DNA from: Streptomyces sp. CB02058
GTDB lineage: Bacteria; Actinomycetota; Actinomycetes; Streptomycetales; Streptomycetaceae
DNA: 64,000 nt
Assembly (NCBI RefSeq): GCF_001905505.1
Contig: NZ_LIPG01000005.1
Location: 310,001-374,000, forward strand
Reading direction: 5' to 3'
Shown here: in pieces, positions 1 through 7,865 of the stretch
Layout: each line of letters opens with the position of its first letter
Position numbering within the stretch: the stretch's first letter is position 1
Made by a program: the position numbers and the translations under genes
The notes under the pieces: generated by a model
Told to the model about the DNA's origin: nothing
What the model saw: the letters and a program-made list of their open reading frames with translations, nothing else
The model's database searches: none

Positions 1-37
1 ATGCGCTGCTCCATGGGCTCGCGCGGCTCCCCCGGGT

Positions 38-3000
38 TCATCGGCCGATCACGGCGGGCGCGCCTCCCTCGTCCGTGCCCCAGACGTCTTCCTCCTCCTG
101 GATCCAGGCGTCCCGCGCGCGGTCTCCGCTCTCCGTCTGCGGCCGGGCCGGGGCGCCGCCACCGGCGGGCGGCACGAAGGGCACGCCGCTGGAGGTCGTG
201 GCGTTCCTGGGCAGCGCGATGGGGGCCTCGTCGGGCGCTCTCCCGGACGCCGTCGTGCCCGTACCGCTTCTGGGCCTGCGGTTGCTGACGACCTGACCGC
301 CGTCGATCACACTGCGGATGCGCTCGTTCGTGCCCTGGCCCTGCCCGCCGCCCTGGCCACCCATGGGCATCCCGCCCATCGGCATGCCCCCCATGGGCAT
401 GCCCGTCGCCTGGCCGCTCCCGCCGCTGTCGCTGAGCGACGAGCCGGGGAGCGACCCGGTGTTCAGGGGCGTGCCGATCATCGGCGTGGAGGCGGTCGTG
501 TCCGCCGAGGCCGCCGCCCGGTCGAAGGGCGAGGCGTACGGGAGCTCGTCGTAGAGCTCCTCCTCGTAGGAGCCGTAAGGGGAATCGGAGGAGCCGTACG
601 CGTACGAGGCGTCCCCGGTGAGGGGGGCGCCGGGTGTGCCGTTCAGATAGCCGGAGGTCGTCGTGCCGTCCGGCAGGGTGTAGGACGTGGAGCCGGTGCC
701 AGGGTCCAGGACCGAGGTGCTGCCGTCGGGGAACTCGGTGACGATCCGTCCCTCGGAGTCGAGGCGGGTCAGGCTCCCGTCGGGGTTCGGCAGGGTGTCG
801 CCGGTGTTCAGGGGGCCGGTCAGGGAGGTGCCGTCGGGGCGGGTGACCGTCGCCGTGTGCGTGTCCGGGTCGATGACCGTGCTGCTGCCGTCGGGGTAGT
901 CCGTGACGACCCGGCCGTCCGCATCCAGGTGCGTGAGTGCCCCGTCGGGGCCGGGAAGGCCGTCGCCCTGGTAGACGGGGCCGGTGATCGTCGTGGGGGA
1001 CAGGGACGCCAGATCGTCGCTGCCGAGGGAACCGTTGAGCGAACCGCTGCCGACCACTCCGGGGTCGGCGCCGATCCTGCTGAGCGCCTCCTCCAGCGAA
1101 CGAGCCTCCGGGGAACCACCGCCCGGCGATCCTCCGCCCAGGATCTGCTGCCGCTGCTCGTCGTAGGCCGCCTGTGCCTGCGCCTGGGCTTCCTCGCGTT
1201 CCTTCTCCTGGGCCAGCTGCCGCTGCTCCTGCTCGGCCTGCTGCTTCTCCTGCTCCTTGCGCGCCGCCTCCTGCGCGGCCTCGGCCTCCTTCTCCTTCGC
1301 CTCCTGCTTCGCCTCCTGTTCGGCCTGCTTGGCCTCCTGTTCCTTCTCCTTGGCCTCCTGCTTCGCCTCCTGTTCGGCCTGCTTGGCCTCCTGCTTCGCT
1401 TCCTGCTCCGCCTGCTTGGCCTCCTGCTCGGCCTCCTTGGCGGCCTGCTTCGCCTCGGCCTCGGCCTGCTGCTCCTCCTGCGCCTTCCTGGCCCGCTCCT
1501 GTTCGGCCTTCGCCTGGTTGATCTGGAGCATCTGCATCTGCTCCTGGCGGGCCTGCGCCTCCTCCTGCTTCTTCTCCTGCTCGGCCTGCTTGGCGTCCTG
1601 CTCGGCCTGGAGCTTCTCCTGCTGGGCCTTCGCCTCCGTCTCCTTGGCCTCCTGCTTCGCCTCGGCCTCGGCCTGCTTGGCCTCCTGCTCCTTCTCCTTC
1701 GCCTCCTGCTTCGCCTCCTGTTCCTTCTCCTTGGCCTCCTGCTTCGCCTCCTGTTCGGCCTGCTTCGCCTCGGCCTCCCTGTCCCGCCGCGCCTGCTCCT
1801 CCGCGGCGGCCTTCTCCTTGGCCTCCTGCTCGGCCTTGGCGGCCTTCTCCTTCGCCTCCTGCTCGGCCTTGGCCGCCTTCTCCTTGGCCTCCTGCTCAGC
1901 CTTGGCCGCGGCGGCAGCGGCAGCGGCGGCCGCCGCCTGGTCCTTCTGCCACTGGATGAACTCCTCCTGCTGGCGCTTGGCCTCGGCCGCGGCGGCCTCC
2001 GCCTCGGCCTTCTCCTTGGCCGCCTGGTCGTCGGCGTACAGGGAGGAGAGGTCGTCGCTTCCCCTCGTCCGGATGGAGCCGAGGTCGAAGTTCTTGGTGC
2101 TCCAGCTGCTGTGCACCTTCTCGATGGCGTCGTCGGCGGGCTTCACCAGATTCTCGATCACCGACGCCTGCCAGTTCTCGATGGCCCTTTCCCCGACCTT
2201 CTTCCACGTCGAGAGTTCCTTCAGCGGCCCGAATCCATCGGCCTTTCCGAGCCGGGTCGCGTCCTGATCGAAGGTGCCGGTCGTGTGATACGTCGTGTAG
2301 TACGAGGGATACATGCCCCCCGTGCTGTTCACCTTGTAGGTGATCTGCCTGATGTTCCGGTGCCACACATGGTCGGCGATCTCCTTGAGCAGATCGTGGA
2401 GCCATCGCAGCGGGTTCCCCATATAGAGTTCCCAGTCCATCCACCGGCGGTGCAGCTCGACCACCGCATTGCGGAAGTCCGTCTTCGCCTGGCGTATCTC
2501 GCCGCCCTGGAGAGACCCCGTCGTGCCGGCCGGCCGCATGTCCTTCGCATAACCGGAGTACTGCTTCTCCAGCGTGTGCACGAGATTCCAGAAGACGCCC
2601 GCCGCCTGCCCGCGCCAGGCCTCGTTCTGCTCCGTCCCGAGCCTGCTCTCCCACTCCTTCACGGCCGCGGCGCGGTCCACGAAGAACTGCGCGGCCCGGT
2701 CGAAGGAGGCCGCCGCGGTGTCGAAGGAGGACAGCGTGACGGCCTGGTCGTTCGGGACGTCCAGGCCGTTCCACGCGAAGCCGTGCGTCCCCTGGTCCTT
2801 GTACAGCAGCGCTTCCAGCGCCCTGCCGGTGCCGTAGCTGTACTGGGTGAGGTCCTGGGTGCTCCAGGTCGCCTTGTCCCCCGACAGGCCGAGGTGGTTG
2901 TCGTACTGGCTCTTGAACTCGCCGCCCTCCACCACGCCCCCGACCGGAGGGCCGTCGTTGCTCTTGTTGCCGAGGAGTGTGAAGCGGGCCTTGTACATCG

Positions 3001-3298
3001 AGACCTGGTCGCCCGTGGAGGCGTCGTCCTCACCGGTCGCGTAGAAGGGGATGACGAAGTCCGTGTTCTCGATGCGCCAGCCGGAGTTCTCCGTCATCCA
3101 GTCGAGGTCCTCGACATCGACGTACGTCACGGAGTTCTGCCGGCTGATCTCCACCTTCATCTGCGGAATTCCCTCATTGCCGACCAGGCTGGTGAAGAGG
3201 GTGTCGCGCAGGGGCGCCTTGTATCCGGTGAAGAGCCAGACGGCCTGATGCCAGGAGTCGTTGGCCGAGGTCAGCGGCTTCACATTCTCGTCGGCCAT
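38..3298 (-). CDS. T7SS-associated AAWKG-type protein with long coiled coil (1086 aa)
   Basis: Last gene seen of the leftward T7SS operon; its ATG lies 2 nt after the stop of the preceding gene, so translation is probably coupled. Residues about 1-420 form a globular N-terminal part with 'NEAWRGQAAG' near residue 225, matching the motif that names the Streptomyces AAWKG family. Residues about 425-720 are an Ala/Glu/Lys/Gln-rich region (repeats such as KQAEQEAKQEAKEKE) that must be a long charged coiled coil. Residues about 770-900 hold repeats of a 'LPNPDGSLTRLDSEGR' type unit, and the C-terminal part is Gly/Met/Pro rich. There is no signal peptide, so it could be a T7SS substrate or a cytoplasmic scaffold. 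Family resemblance is from memory; the function is not known to me. Confidence 0.85.
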   Translation of the reverse strand: MADENVKPLTSANDSWHQAVWLFTGYKAPLRDTLFTSLVGNEGIPQMKVEISRQNSVTYVDVEDLDWMTENSGWRIENTDFVIPFYATGEDDASTGDQVSMYKARFTLLGNKSNDGPPVGGVVEGGEFKSQYDNHLGLSGDKATWSTQDLTQYSYGTGRALEALLYKDQGTHGFAWNGLDVPNDQAVTLSSFDTAAASFDRAAQFFVDRAAAVKEWESRLGTEQNEAWRGQAAGVFWNLVHTLEKQYSGYAKDMRPAGTTGSLQGGEIRQAKTDFRNAVVELHRRWMDWELYMGNPLRWLHDLLKEIADHVWHRNIRQITYKVNSTGGMYPSYYTTYHTTGTFDQDATRLGKADGFGPLKELSTWKKVGERAIENWQASVIENLVKPADDAIEKVHSSWSTKNFDLGSIRTRGSDDLSSLYADDQAAKEKAEAEAAAAEAKRQQEEFIQWQKDQAAAAAAAAAAAKAEQEAKEKAAKAEQEAKEKAAKAEQEAKEKAAAEEQARRDREAEAKQAEQEAKQEAKEKEQEAKQEAKEKEQEAKQAEAEAKQEAKETEAKAQQEKLQAEQDAKQAEQEKKQEEAQARQEQMQMLQINQAKAEQERARKAQEEQQAEAEAKQAAKEAEQEAKQAEQEAKQEAKQAEQEAKQEAKEKEQEAKQAEQEAKQEAKEKEAEAAQEAARKEQEKQQAEQEQRQLAQEKEREEAQAQAQAAYDEQRQQILGGGSPGGGSPEARSLEEALSRIGADPGVVGSGSLNGSLGSDDLASLSPTTITGPVYQGDGLPGPDGALTHLDADGRVVTDYPDGSSTVIDPDTHTATVTRPDGTSLTGPLNTGDTLPNPDGSLTRLDSEGRIVTEFPDGSTSVLDPGTGSTSYTLPDGTTTSGYLNGTPGAPLTGDASYAYGSSDSPYGSYEEELYDELPYASPFDRAAASADTTASTPMIGTPLNTGSLPGSSLSDSGGSGQATGMPMGGMPMGGMPMGGQGGGQGQGTNERIRSVIDGGQVVSNRRPRSGTGTTASGRAPDEAPIALPRNATTSSGVPFVPPAGGGAPARPQTESGDRARDAWIQEEEDVWGTDEGGAPAVIGR

Positions 3299-3300
3299 GA

Positions 3301-3753
3301 TCAGTCGTCCTCGCCGTCGCCTCCGCCGAGCACGTCGTCGACGTCGGAGAAGATGTCGAGGAGTTTCTGTCCGTCGATCTTCTCCAGATTCTCCCCCTGC
3401 GTCTTGAACAGCTTCTCGATCGTCGTCTCCAGGCTGTCCTCGATGCTCGTGAAGAGGGTCTTCTGCTCGTCGAGGATCGTGGTGACGTCGGTGATCATGT
3501 CGACCACCGCCTTGTTGAGGCGCTGCCCGTTGGTGACGCCGTCCTTCGTCATTCCGCCGATCGTCAGCGGCAGCACGGCACCGGCGAGCACACCGTCCGG
3601 GTGGTCGCCCTCCGGCAGCAGACTGGAGAGCGCGGGTACGGTCGGCCCGTCGCCCTGGATCTTGCGTATCTCCTCCGAGAACCCCTGGACGTCGCGCCGG
3701 AGGAAGTTCTCCAGCCAGACCTTGTCCAGGTTCACGGGCGCGCCCTGCGCCAT
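3301..3753 (-). CDS. Small T7SS-operon protein (150 aa), function unknown
   Basis: The ATG at 3753 is chosen because a perfect AGGAGG lies at 3761-3766, 7 nt upstream; a longer reading to 3873 has no such site. The protein is mostly helical and acidic at the C-terminus (DVDDVLGGGDGEDD), with no membrane segment, signal peptide or cysteine. It sits between the WXG100 genes and the AAWKG-type gene and is 2 nt from the latter. The position suggests a partner or chaperone of the large coiled-coil protein, or a helical T7SS substrate. I do not recognise a named family. Confidence 0.8.
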   Translation of the reverse strand: MAQGAPVNLDKVWLENFLRRDVQGFSEEIRKIQGDGPTVPALSSLLPEGDHPDGVLAGAVLPLTIGGMTKDGVTNGQRLNKAVVDMITDVTTILDEQKTLFTSIEDSLETTIEKLFKTQGENLEKIDGQKLLDIFSDVDDVLGGGDGEDD

Positions 3754-3845
3754 GCCGTTACCTCCTGGTGCCGTGGGAACAGATCGTGGGGGCGGCCGCC
3801 ACGGCCGCGCCGGGGGCAGCCGCCCGTCGGGACGGGTCCGGCCGG

Positions 3846-4166
3846 TCAGCGGCCGACGCGGACGCCCTCCCACAGCTGGGTCAGGGACTTCTCGCTGTAC
3901 TGGTAGCTGCCCGAGACGTCGGTCAGCAGCGCGGAGTGGCTGGCGAGCAGGCCCTTCATCGCGTCGACCGCCTGGTTCCAGGCCACCTGCTTCTGCGTGT
4001 ACACCTGGCGGTCCTCGCCCTCCCAGGTGTTCTTGAGTTCCTGGAGTTCGGCGTCCAGGTTCACGAGAATGCTCGCTATCGCCTTGGTCTGCTGGACCAT
4101 GTCGTCGGCGGCATTCTGCATGTGGGAGTAGTCGACATAGATGTAACCGTCGCTGAAATCACTCAT
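3846..4166 (-). CDS. WXG100-family T7SS target, EsxB/CFP-10-like (106 aa)
   Basis: Small helical-hairpin protein of the WXG100 family, secreted as a heterodimer by ESX-type machines. The Trp-x-Gly turn is visible as 'NTWEGED' at residues about 46-52, followed by a second conserved Trp in 'KQVAWNQ'. Length (about 100 aa) fits the family. It follows the other Esx-like gene by 60 bp, so the two are probably co-transcribed and form the secreted pair. Confidence 0.92.
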   Translation of the reverse strand: MSDFSDGYIYVDYSHMQNAADDMVQQTKAIASILVNLDAELQELKNTWEGEDRQVYTQKQVAWNQAVDAMKGLLASHSALLTDVSGSYQYSEKSLTQLWEGVRVGR

Positions 4167-4226
4167 GTCCGTCCTCGTTTCGCGGCGTTACGGGAATGCG
4201 GTGGGGGCGTCGCGGTACTGCGGAGG

Positions 4227-4562
4227 TCAGCCCTTCAGCGCGTCGAAGACCGACTGCGACTGGCTGTACGCCTGGTTGATGGACTCGTTGGCCGAGCCCT
4301 GGGTCATGCCCTGGGTCCGGAGCGTCTCGTTGAGCGTGTCGACCATCTCGCGGACGTTGCGCGAGATGATTTCCGCCTGGTCGTCCCACTGCTTCAGCAG
4401 GTCCTGGTACGCCTTGCCGTCCGAACCCTTCAGCCCCGAGGCCAGGTTGAACTTCATGTTCTCGACGTCCTGCCGGCTGCGCTGGATACCGGTGAACGCC
4501 TGCTCCAGCGCGGTCACACCGTTCTGTGTGGCGCGTGCTTCCGACTGCTGCATGCCCGCCAT
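4227..4562 (-). CDS. WXG100-like T7SS target, EsxA/ESAT-6-like (111 aa)
   Basis: The ATG at 4562 is chosen because AGGAGG lies at 4571-4576, 8 nt upstream. The protein is a helix-turn-helix hairpin of ESAT-6 size. Aligned to its neighbour, the position of the WXG motif reads 'LKG' (in ASGLKGSDGKAYQDLLKQW), so the first Trp is lost while the Gly and the following Trp are kept. Probable partner of the WXG100 protein encoded just downstream. A candidate promoter sits directly upstream, which would let the esx pair be expressed more strongly than eccB/eccD. Confidence 0.88.
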   Translation of the reverse strand: MAGMQQSEARATQNGVTALEQAFTGIQRSRQDVENMKFNLASGLKGSDGKAYQDLLKQWDDQAEIISRNVREMVDTLNETLRTQGMTQGSANESINQAYSQSQSVFDALKG

Positions 4563-4611
4563 GGACAGCACCTCCTGGTGATGGCGACGGCTGAGGACGT
4601 CGCGTCGAACA

Positions 4612-4641
4612 AACGTAAACAAGGGGCAGTTGAGGCAGCAA
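4612..4641 (-). promoter_or_regulatory. Candidate promoter of the esx pair
   Basis: On the minus strand TTGCTG (4636-4641) and TACGTT (4612-4617) are separated by 18 bp, a reasonable housekeeping sigma arrangement, about 50 bp before the EsxA-like start. It sits in the 173-bp gap after eccB, which otherwise holds no gene. Promoter calls by eye in GC-rich DNA are uncertain. Confidence 0.35.
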
Positions 4642-4735
4642 TGAATCGCTGGGAATTCCTCGGCCCGTCGCTCTCCATTGGCGACCGCCGCCCCGGGAAT
4701 TCACTTTCCGTACGCCGCCCATTTCCGGTATCCCG

Positions 4736-6175
4736 TCATTTCGGCTCGCACCGGGCCGCGGTGGTGACGGCACGTCCCGTCGCCGCCGACTCGGGTGTCA
4801 GGTCCGGTCCCGTCGGCAGCATCGCGAGCAGCGGCGCGGGCAGGCCCTCGGCCTGGCCCACGGTGTAGCCGAGCGCCTCGGCCGCCTTCTCGCTGCCCAC
4901 CCGGTACTTCATGCCGGTGTCGGTCACCAGGTAGACCGTGCCGCCCACCGCACCGCCGCCCGCTCCGAGTGCGTGCACCAGCGCGCCGCCGCCCGGCCGT
5001 ACGGTGATCCGGCCGACCCGCACACAGGCCGGGGTCAGCCCGTCGGCGGGGGCCTGTGCGGCGGGTCCCAGCGCGCCGCGCGAGGTGAGCACCACGCTGA
5101 CCCTCGTCCCCGACGCGTCGGCCTGGACCCGGGCGCAGAGCGTCTGCCCGTCCTCCAGGGGCACCGCTTCGGGTGGTGACTCCGGGAGGCCCCCGTCGTC
5201 CGCGGTGACCGGTGCCCGGTGTTCCGCGAGGGCGTCCGCCCCCAGGTCGGACGCGGTGGCCGACCGGCCGTCGTACACCTTGCTCCGGGTCTCCGGGTCA
5301 CCCAGGACCAGGGCGGCGCCGGTGGCCGTGAGCGGTGCGAGGCCGTCCTCGGTGAGCAGGTGGTAGCGGCCGGCCGCGCCGGGGACGGTGATCCGGAAGA
5401 CCTCGCCGACACGGGTCTCACGGCCGCCGAGCTCCGGCCCCTTCCCTCCCCGGCCCTCGACCTCGGGGGGCTCCAGACCGGGCCCGGAGGGAAGGGCGTT
5501 GAGGAACGCCGCCGAGACCCGCAGCCGGGGCGCGGAGGCGTATCCGAGCGCCTCCGCCGCCCCCGACCCGCGGTCCAGCCTGAGCTTGCTGCCGTGCCAC
5601 ACGAGATGGTCGGCGCCGTCGGGCCCGCGCACCAGGAGGGCCTGCCCGGCGGCGAGGCCCTGCCCTCCGCCGGCCGCCCCCACGGCCAGCGTGGTGGCCT
5701 CCGATCCTGTCGTGCTCCCCGAACAGACCTGCCACGCACCGGTCTCCAGGTCACCGGCGGCGGGCAGGACGTCGGGGGCGCCCGCGATGCCGACCGGGGT
5801 GCCGTGCGGGGTGTTCCGCAGCGAGGCACTGCCGACCTGGGCGGTCTTCATCTCCGCGCCCGCCAGCAGCCGCGCGGAGGCGTAGTTGCGCACGGGGCGC
5901 AGCCGCCCGCCCAGGTAGAGGTAGCGGGAGCCGGTGCCCTTGTCGACGACCAGCGTCCCCGCCTCCTTCCAGGAGTCCGTCGTGCCGGGCTTGAGCAGCC
6001 CGAACACGAAGGCTCCCGCCGACAGGAGCACGGCGATGACGATGCCCAGGGCGATGCCCCGGTTGGTCCGTCCCTGCGGGCTCTCCGGGGCGTCCGGATC
6101 TCCCCGGAGCATCCCGGAGGTGAGGCGCCCCATGACGAACATGTGGGCCTGGACCTGATCGCGTTTGGACTGCAC
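4736..6175 (-). CDS. eccB: Type VII secretion core protein EccB (479 aa)
   Basis: EccB is a membrane-anchored periplasmic core component of the ESX/T7SS channel. The N-terminus 'MQSKRDQVQAHMFVMGRLTS' is the conserved EccB cytoplasmic stretch. A single membrane segment follows at about residues 43-64 (GIVIAVLLSAGAFVFGLL) and then a large extracytoplasmic domain of repeated R1-R4-like units. The length agrees with the family. The gene follows eccD by 15 bp in the leftward operon. Confidence 0.93.
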   Translation of the reverse strand: MQSKRDQVQAHMFVMGRLTSGMLRGDPDAPESPQGRTNRGIALGIVIAVLLSAGAFVFGLLKPGTTDSWKEAGTLVVDKGTGSRYLYLGGRLRPVRNYASARLLAGAEMKTAQVGSASLRNTPHGTPVGIAGAPDVLPAAGDLETGAWQVCSGSTTGSEATTLAVGAAGGGQGLAAGQALLVRGPDGADHLVWHGSKLRLDRGSGAAEALGYASAPRLRVSAAFLNALPSGPGLEPPEVEGRGGKGPELGGRETRVGEVFRITVPGAAGRYHLLTEDGLAPLTATGAALVLGDPETRSKVYDGRSATASDLGADALAEHRAPVTADDGGLPESPPEAVPLEDGQTLCARVQADASGTRVSVVLTSRGALGPAAQAPADGLTPACVRVGRITVRPGGGALVHALGAGGGAVGGTVYLVTDTGMKYRVGSEKAAEALGYTVGQAEGLPAPLLAMLPTGPDLTPESAATGRAVTTAARCEPK

Positions 6176-6190
6176 GGTGCTCCCCCGGGC

Positions 6191-7591
6191 TCAGGCGTTG
6201 AGGGCGCGCAGGTCGCCGTAGACCCCGAGCACCCACAGGGTCAGCGGCAGCAGGCTGATCGCGGTCGCCGAGTGCAGCAGCTCCGCGGCCCGCCCCCAGT
6301 ACGGCACCAGGCGCCTGCCGGGCACGGTCCAGGAGAGGATCGCGGCGAGCGCGGCGACCGCGAGCAGGGTGCCGGTGACCAGCAGCCGGTCCCCCGGCGT
6401 CGCCGACCAGGCGCCGGCCGTCGCGAGCAGGAGCGCGCCCCCGGCCGCGGGCACCACGAGCGAGAGCCGCTGCCAGACATGGCCGAGCCCTCGCGCGTGC
6501 AGCGCGAGGAGGACGATCAGGACCGACACCATGACGGTCTCGGGCAGCCCCGCATGGCGCACGAGCACCCCCAGACAAGCGGCGCAGACCAGCCCGACGG
6601 CCCCGTACAGCGACGTCATCCAGCCGTCGGCGAGGACCGTGCGGGCGGCGACGACGGCGGTGGGGTGGGGCTCGATGCCCTCTTGGAGCTGCTGGGCGTT
6701 GGTGGGCAGCGGCGGCATCCGCAGCCCGGACATCCGGAACGACAGCGACGGCACGAAGGCCCCCAGCACCACGGCGGCCAGGACGCACACCGAGGCCGAC
6801 TCCGCTGCCGAGAGACCGGCGGTGATCATCAGGACGCCGCCGAGCGCGCCGAACGCCGCGACCACGGCCACGCACAGGAACAGCGCGGCGAACGCCGCCA
6901 CCACCGCCAGGGCGAGCACCGCTCCGCCCGCCCCGGCCGCCGACGCGGCGAGCAGCCGGGGGCCGAGTACGGCCTCGTGGTGCGGGCCGCCGAGATCGCC
7001 GCCGGTCAGCAGCCAGCCGGCCAGGGCCAGGTAGGGCCCCACCATGAAGCCGAGCGCGGCGGCGGCCCCCGCGTCGCCCACCGCCCGGCTCGCCGACGCG
7101 GCGCCCGCGAGCAGCAGCAGCCCGGCAAGGGCGGCGCACAGCGCGCGCAGCCCGGTGTCCCGCGCGGGGAGCGCCAGCACGACCAGCCCGGTCAGCAGGG
7201 CCGCCACGGCCAGGCCGCACAGCAGCCGCCGGCCCGCCGCGGGCCCCCAGCCGTAGGGGCGGCCGTTCATGGTGGTGGATATGCCGTCCACCAGATCGTC
7301 GAGGTGGACCTCGGGCAGGGCCTCGGTGCGCGGCCTGAGGTGGACGGTCTCGCCGTCGCGCAGGTCGTAGGAGTCGAGGGTGCGCTCCTCGTCGAGCGGC
7401 GGGCCGCCCAGGCGCTGGAGGACCCAGCCACCGTGTTCGATGCCCTCCTCGGCGAGGTCGTCGCCCGCGTATCCGAGGATCGCGGGCAGCAGGTCGGCCA
7501 CGGGCACGTCGGCGGGCACGGCCAGGTCGATGCTCCGGGCGGGAGCACGGACGGTCAGGCGGCACACTCCGGCCACCTGGGTGTCGGTCAT
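6191..7591 (-). CDS. eccD: Type VII secretion integral membrane protein EccD (466 aa)
   Basis: EccD forms the polytopic membrane part of the ESX channel. The first about 90 residues resemble the ubiquitin-like EccD domain (VCRLTVRAPARSIDLAVPAD onward, ending at the HLRPRTEALPEV stretch). The remainder is about 11 hydrophobic segments. The ATG at 7591 is preceded by GGGAGAGAGG; an upstream extension to 7783 has no family resemblance and was rejected. It is the first gene of the leftward operon and is divergent from eccC. Confidence 0.92.
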   Translation of the reverse strand: MTDTQVAGVCRLTVRAPARSIDLAVPADVPVADLLPAILGYAGDDLAEEGIEHGGWVLQRLGGPPLDEERTLDSYDLRDGETVHLRPRTEALPEVHLDDLVDGISTTMNGRPYGWGPAAGRRLLCGLAVAALLTGLVVLALPARDTGLRALCAALAGLLLLAGAASASRAVGDAGAAAALGFMVGPYLALAGWLLTGGDLGGPHHEAVLGPRLLAASAAGAGGAVLALAVVAAFAALFLCVAVVAAFGALGGVLMITAGLSAAESASVCVLAAVVLGAFVPSLSFRMSGLRMPPLPTNAQQLQEGIEPHPTAVVAARTVLADGWMTSLYGAVGLVCAACLGVLVRHAGLPETVMVSVLIVLLALHARGLGHVWQRLSLVVPAAGGALLLATAGAWSATPGDRLLVTGTLLAVAALAAILSWTVPGRRLVPYWGRAAELLHSATAISLLPLTLWVLGVYGDLRALNA

Positions 7592-7865
7592 GGGGGCCTC
7601 TCTCCCGGGGTGCGGTGGCCGGGCGGCGCGGGGCCCGGCGCGCCCGAACAGGCGTCGCCGCCAAGGGGGTTCGGGGGTACGCCCGACGGATCGTAAGCAC
7701 GGTTCACCGGCCCGGAGGGGGCCGGGGGCCGACCCTCCGCAAGCGTTCACGGAGCCGCCCCCGAGCGTTGTCCGTCCGTTCACGGGCCCCGGCCCATGCT
7801 TTCGTCGAACCCCTGTGTGACCGCTCCGTGCGCAACGATTCCGTACAGAACGATGGAGACCCTCC
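7592..7865. promoter_or_regulatory. Divergent T7SS promoter region (eccD / eccC)
   Basis: This 274-bp gap separates the leftward eccD operon from rightward eccC and must hold both promoters. It contains near repeats of CGTTCACG (around 7745 and 7779). I cannot assign -35/-10 boxes with confidence, and no gene is seen. Confidence 0.4.

Noticed and set aside
1150..2040. Regular repeats that might be a CRISPR array
   Set aside because: The repeats have no unique spacers and encode an in-frame coiled coil.
857..4036. A 1059-residue open frame on the plus strand opposite the AAWKG-type gene
   Set aside because: It is a Leu/Arg/Gly low-complexity shadow of the coiled-coil repeats, with codon bias and ribosome sites supporting the minus-strand genes.
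5219..7696. An 825-residue open frame on the plus strand opposite eccB and eccD
   Set aside because: Shadow frame; eccB and eccD have clear family features on the other strand.
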